Shown here one piece after another: positions 62,332 to 64,000 of a stretch of 64,000 bases of DNA; within the stretch, counting starts at the first letter, position 1, and each line of letters opens with the position of its first letter. This DNA comes from Salisapilia sapeloensis (lineage: Eukaryota; Oomycota; Peronosporomycetes; Peronosporales; Salisapiliaceae). The stretch is taken from positions 23,211 through 87,210 of the forward strand of contig JAADVB010000056.1 of the NCBI GenBank assembly GCA_023334545.1, read 5' to 3'. Below the pieces are notes generated by a model that was given only the letters and a program-made list of their open reading frames with translations, made no database searches and had not been told where the DNA came from. Made by a program: the position numbers and the translations under genes.

Positions 62332-64000
62332 TTTCTTCTCGAGCTATTTGATGGCGAAATGCGTTGGAAGAAGGTTTCGAACCTGTATACAAAGTAGGTG
62401 GTGGTCGAAATGGCTTTTTTCAAGAATGGTGATTGGGTCACGCGTCCGGCGTAATCCTGCGATATTTCGACACGAAACATCTTGCGGACTTTGGGGTGCA
62501 AGGTAGAGACGGAAGTATTGAATGGAAGGACTTTTGGAGAAACGGTTCGGATATGTCGATATATGGGATATTGCGTTTCTGTATTTGTATGATTAGAAGG
62601 GTGGTGGTCCTTATTGGTCAAGCGTAGGTAGAATGGATCGATGCGTACTTCATGTGGAGAGGCGACTTGGGAGATGAAACCTTCAAGTAACTGGCAAAGT
62701 GACGCATACACTATATAAACGATAGCACTTTCTGCGCGTAGTTTGGTCATGGATAGCTCGTAGGCCCTTTAAATGAAGTTGATTGGACATCACATAGCTA
62801 GGTGGTGACATAGTAGAAACAAGAAAGCAAAAAGCTTTTGTGTGCTCCTTTCAGCGATGAATAGTACGAAGACGAGAGGAAGATCCACGTTCTGCATGGA
62901 GTTCTGTTGCAATTATCAAGACTGTACGTGCGGCAAAGATACTAGCTCTAATCATCGTTTTCATGCGCTAATTAGATTTGGAATTCATTGAGTGTTTAAA
63001 CCTGCTTTTCTTTAGCCTTCGACGAATAGCTGGTCTAGCAAAGACACCTTCCCGCGGGCATAACAATGGTGGCAAAATGAGTCTAAAGAGGAGCCAAGCG
63101 CTAGATAGGTTAGCTCAAGGCAGAAAATCCATTCTTGAAACTTGCCACCAAGTTTTCAATGTTATTGGACAAAGCTGACCAGCTTTCAAATGAATGGATA
63201 TTTAGCATACTCCATAGGAAATATATTCCATGCAAGACGCGAATGCGGTAATTGCGTAGACTTAAACTTCATCCTAGTAATCGAGACTTTATATTATCAC
63301 AACGCTGTGCTACTTGAGAATGTGAGAGTAAAAGTTGCTAGTCAATCAATTAAGAGCTAGTTTAATATAAGCAATATTGAATAATATAAAAGGTCTGTGC
63401 GATGGAAAGAAATGCATAAATGTCTATCGGATCTGATCTTACGAACGCAAAGAAGAAGGATCAAGAAGTGCTGTTCCCAACCCCATTAAATTTCAACATC
63501 TGAAACGATTCCGGTTAGAGAACAAACTTTATAGTTGTGGTAGCACTGCTGAAGCAGTATATACAACAATCCATTCCACTGCAAACGCAGTATTACGTCG
63601 CCATCCACGGCATCGCCTTCGACCGAATTCCCACCATGGGTTGCTGCACTTTTTTACACGACTTGCTTTGTATGGTGCGTCTGGTGCACATACTTCGTGG
63701 TGATGTGCGTTTTGATGGTTGACAGCTCATCGGCAGAAATGTGGCTTGGGTCGCTACTCACAGCTATAGTGGTAACCTACGTTGTCAGCGACCCTTTTCG
63801 AATCCGACTATCGTCGGGACCTAACCCCTTCATTATGTTTCAAATTGACATCACTTTAATTTGACAGACAAACTGAAAATATCTTGGGCATGAAATTGAT
63901 GGCAAAAGGCTGCACATGCCTCTGAAGTAGACGTAAAAGATGTACCCATCCAATAAAGTGAATGTTCAAGCAGGGTTAGGGCAGATCCCCACAATGATAG
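62332..64000. other. Gene-free right end of window
   Basis: About 1.7 kb. The first part is the promoter of the SYLF gene. Beyond about 62.8 kb the sequence is AT-rich with short frames only, and nothing could be recognised up to the window edge. Confidence 0.45.

Noticed and set aside
1-64000. tRNA, rRNA, CRISPR arrays and RXLR or Crinkler effector genes
   Set aside because: I looked for T-arm-like GTTCRANYC patterns, direct-repeat arrays and short secreted frames with RXLR or LxLFLAK and found none that could be supported.

Overview
This window is a compact stretch of eukaryotic nuclear DNA, most likely from an oomycete (Peronosporales-type stramenopile). The signs are small intergenic spaces, very short spliceosomal introns (mostly 47-60 nt, typically GTAC...TAG), several lineage-typical families (START/FYVE-like lipid-binding proteins, single-repeat SHAQKYF MYBs, helicase-associated-domain relics), an N-terminal mitochondrial presequence on pyruvate kinase, and Inr-like start sites resembling the published oomycete core promoter. 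No RXLR or Crinkler effector, tRNA, rRNA or CRISPR array could be supported. The genus is not determined.

Layout. 0-6 kb: two divergent START/FYVE-like paralogues (the left one runs off the window) and a divergent PP2A B56-type regulatory subunit. 6-14 kb: a six-exon VAMP7-type R-SNARE, a large ATAD2/Yta7-like chromatin AAA+ ATPase with an inserted PHD finger, and a dual-specificity phosphatase. 16-21 kb: a membrane-anchored esterase-like protein and a heterotrimeric G-protein beta subunit. 21-29.5 kb: an accessory, AT-rich zone with a decayed helicase-associated-domain gene, an ankyrin-repeat gene split by one in-frame TAG, a near gene-free desert and a hairpin-forming inverted repeat. 29.5-40 kb: an unrecognised 407-aa protein, a probably mitochondrial GltD-like glutamate synthase small chain, an F-box/LRR protein built of 20-residue repeats, and the divergent pair cystathionine beta-synthase and serine hydroxymethyltransferase. 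41-51 kb: two MYB-SHAQKYF-type factors, a major facilitator transporter, a LisH/WD40 protein, a divergent RNA-ligase-like protein and an FtsH-like AAA protein without the protease domain. 52-62 kb: a secreted type-B carboxylesterase, a decayed third START/FYVE gene, pyruvate kinase with a mitochondrial presequence, and a multi-zinc-finger SYLF protein.

How the genes relate. Most are housekeeping genes transcribed independently. The clearest functional neighbourhood is CBS/SHMT, two serine-using PLP enzymes sharing one 572-bp divergent promoter region; GltD and pyruvate kinase add amino-acid and carbon metabolism that appear mitochondrial. Several proteins act on membranes (START/FYVE-like set, SYLF-FYVE protein, VAMP7). 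The best candidates for undescribed biology are the RNA-ligase-like protein at 48.2-49.8 kb, the PHD-containing ATAD2 relative and the peptidase-less FtsH relative.

Limits. All calls come from reading translations and motifs by eye. Splice sites were chosen by reading-frame continuity and family alignment from memory; every spliced model closes in frame. No database search was run.
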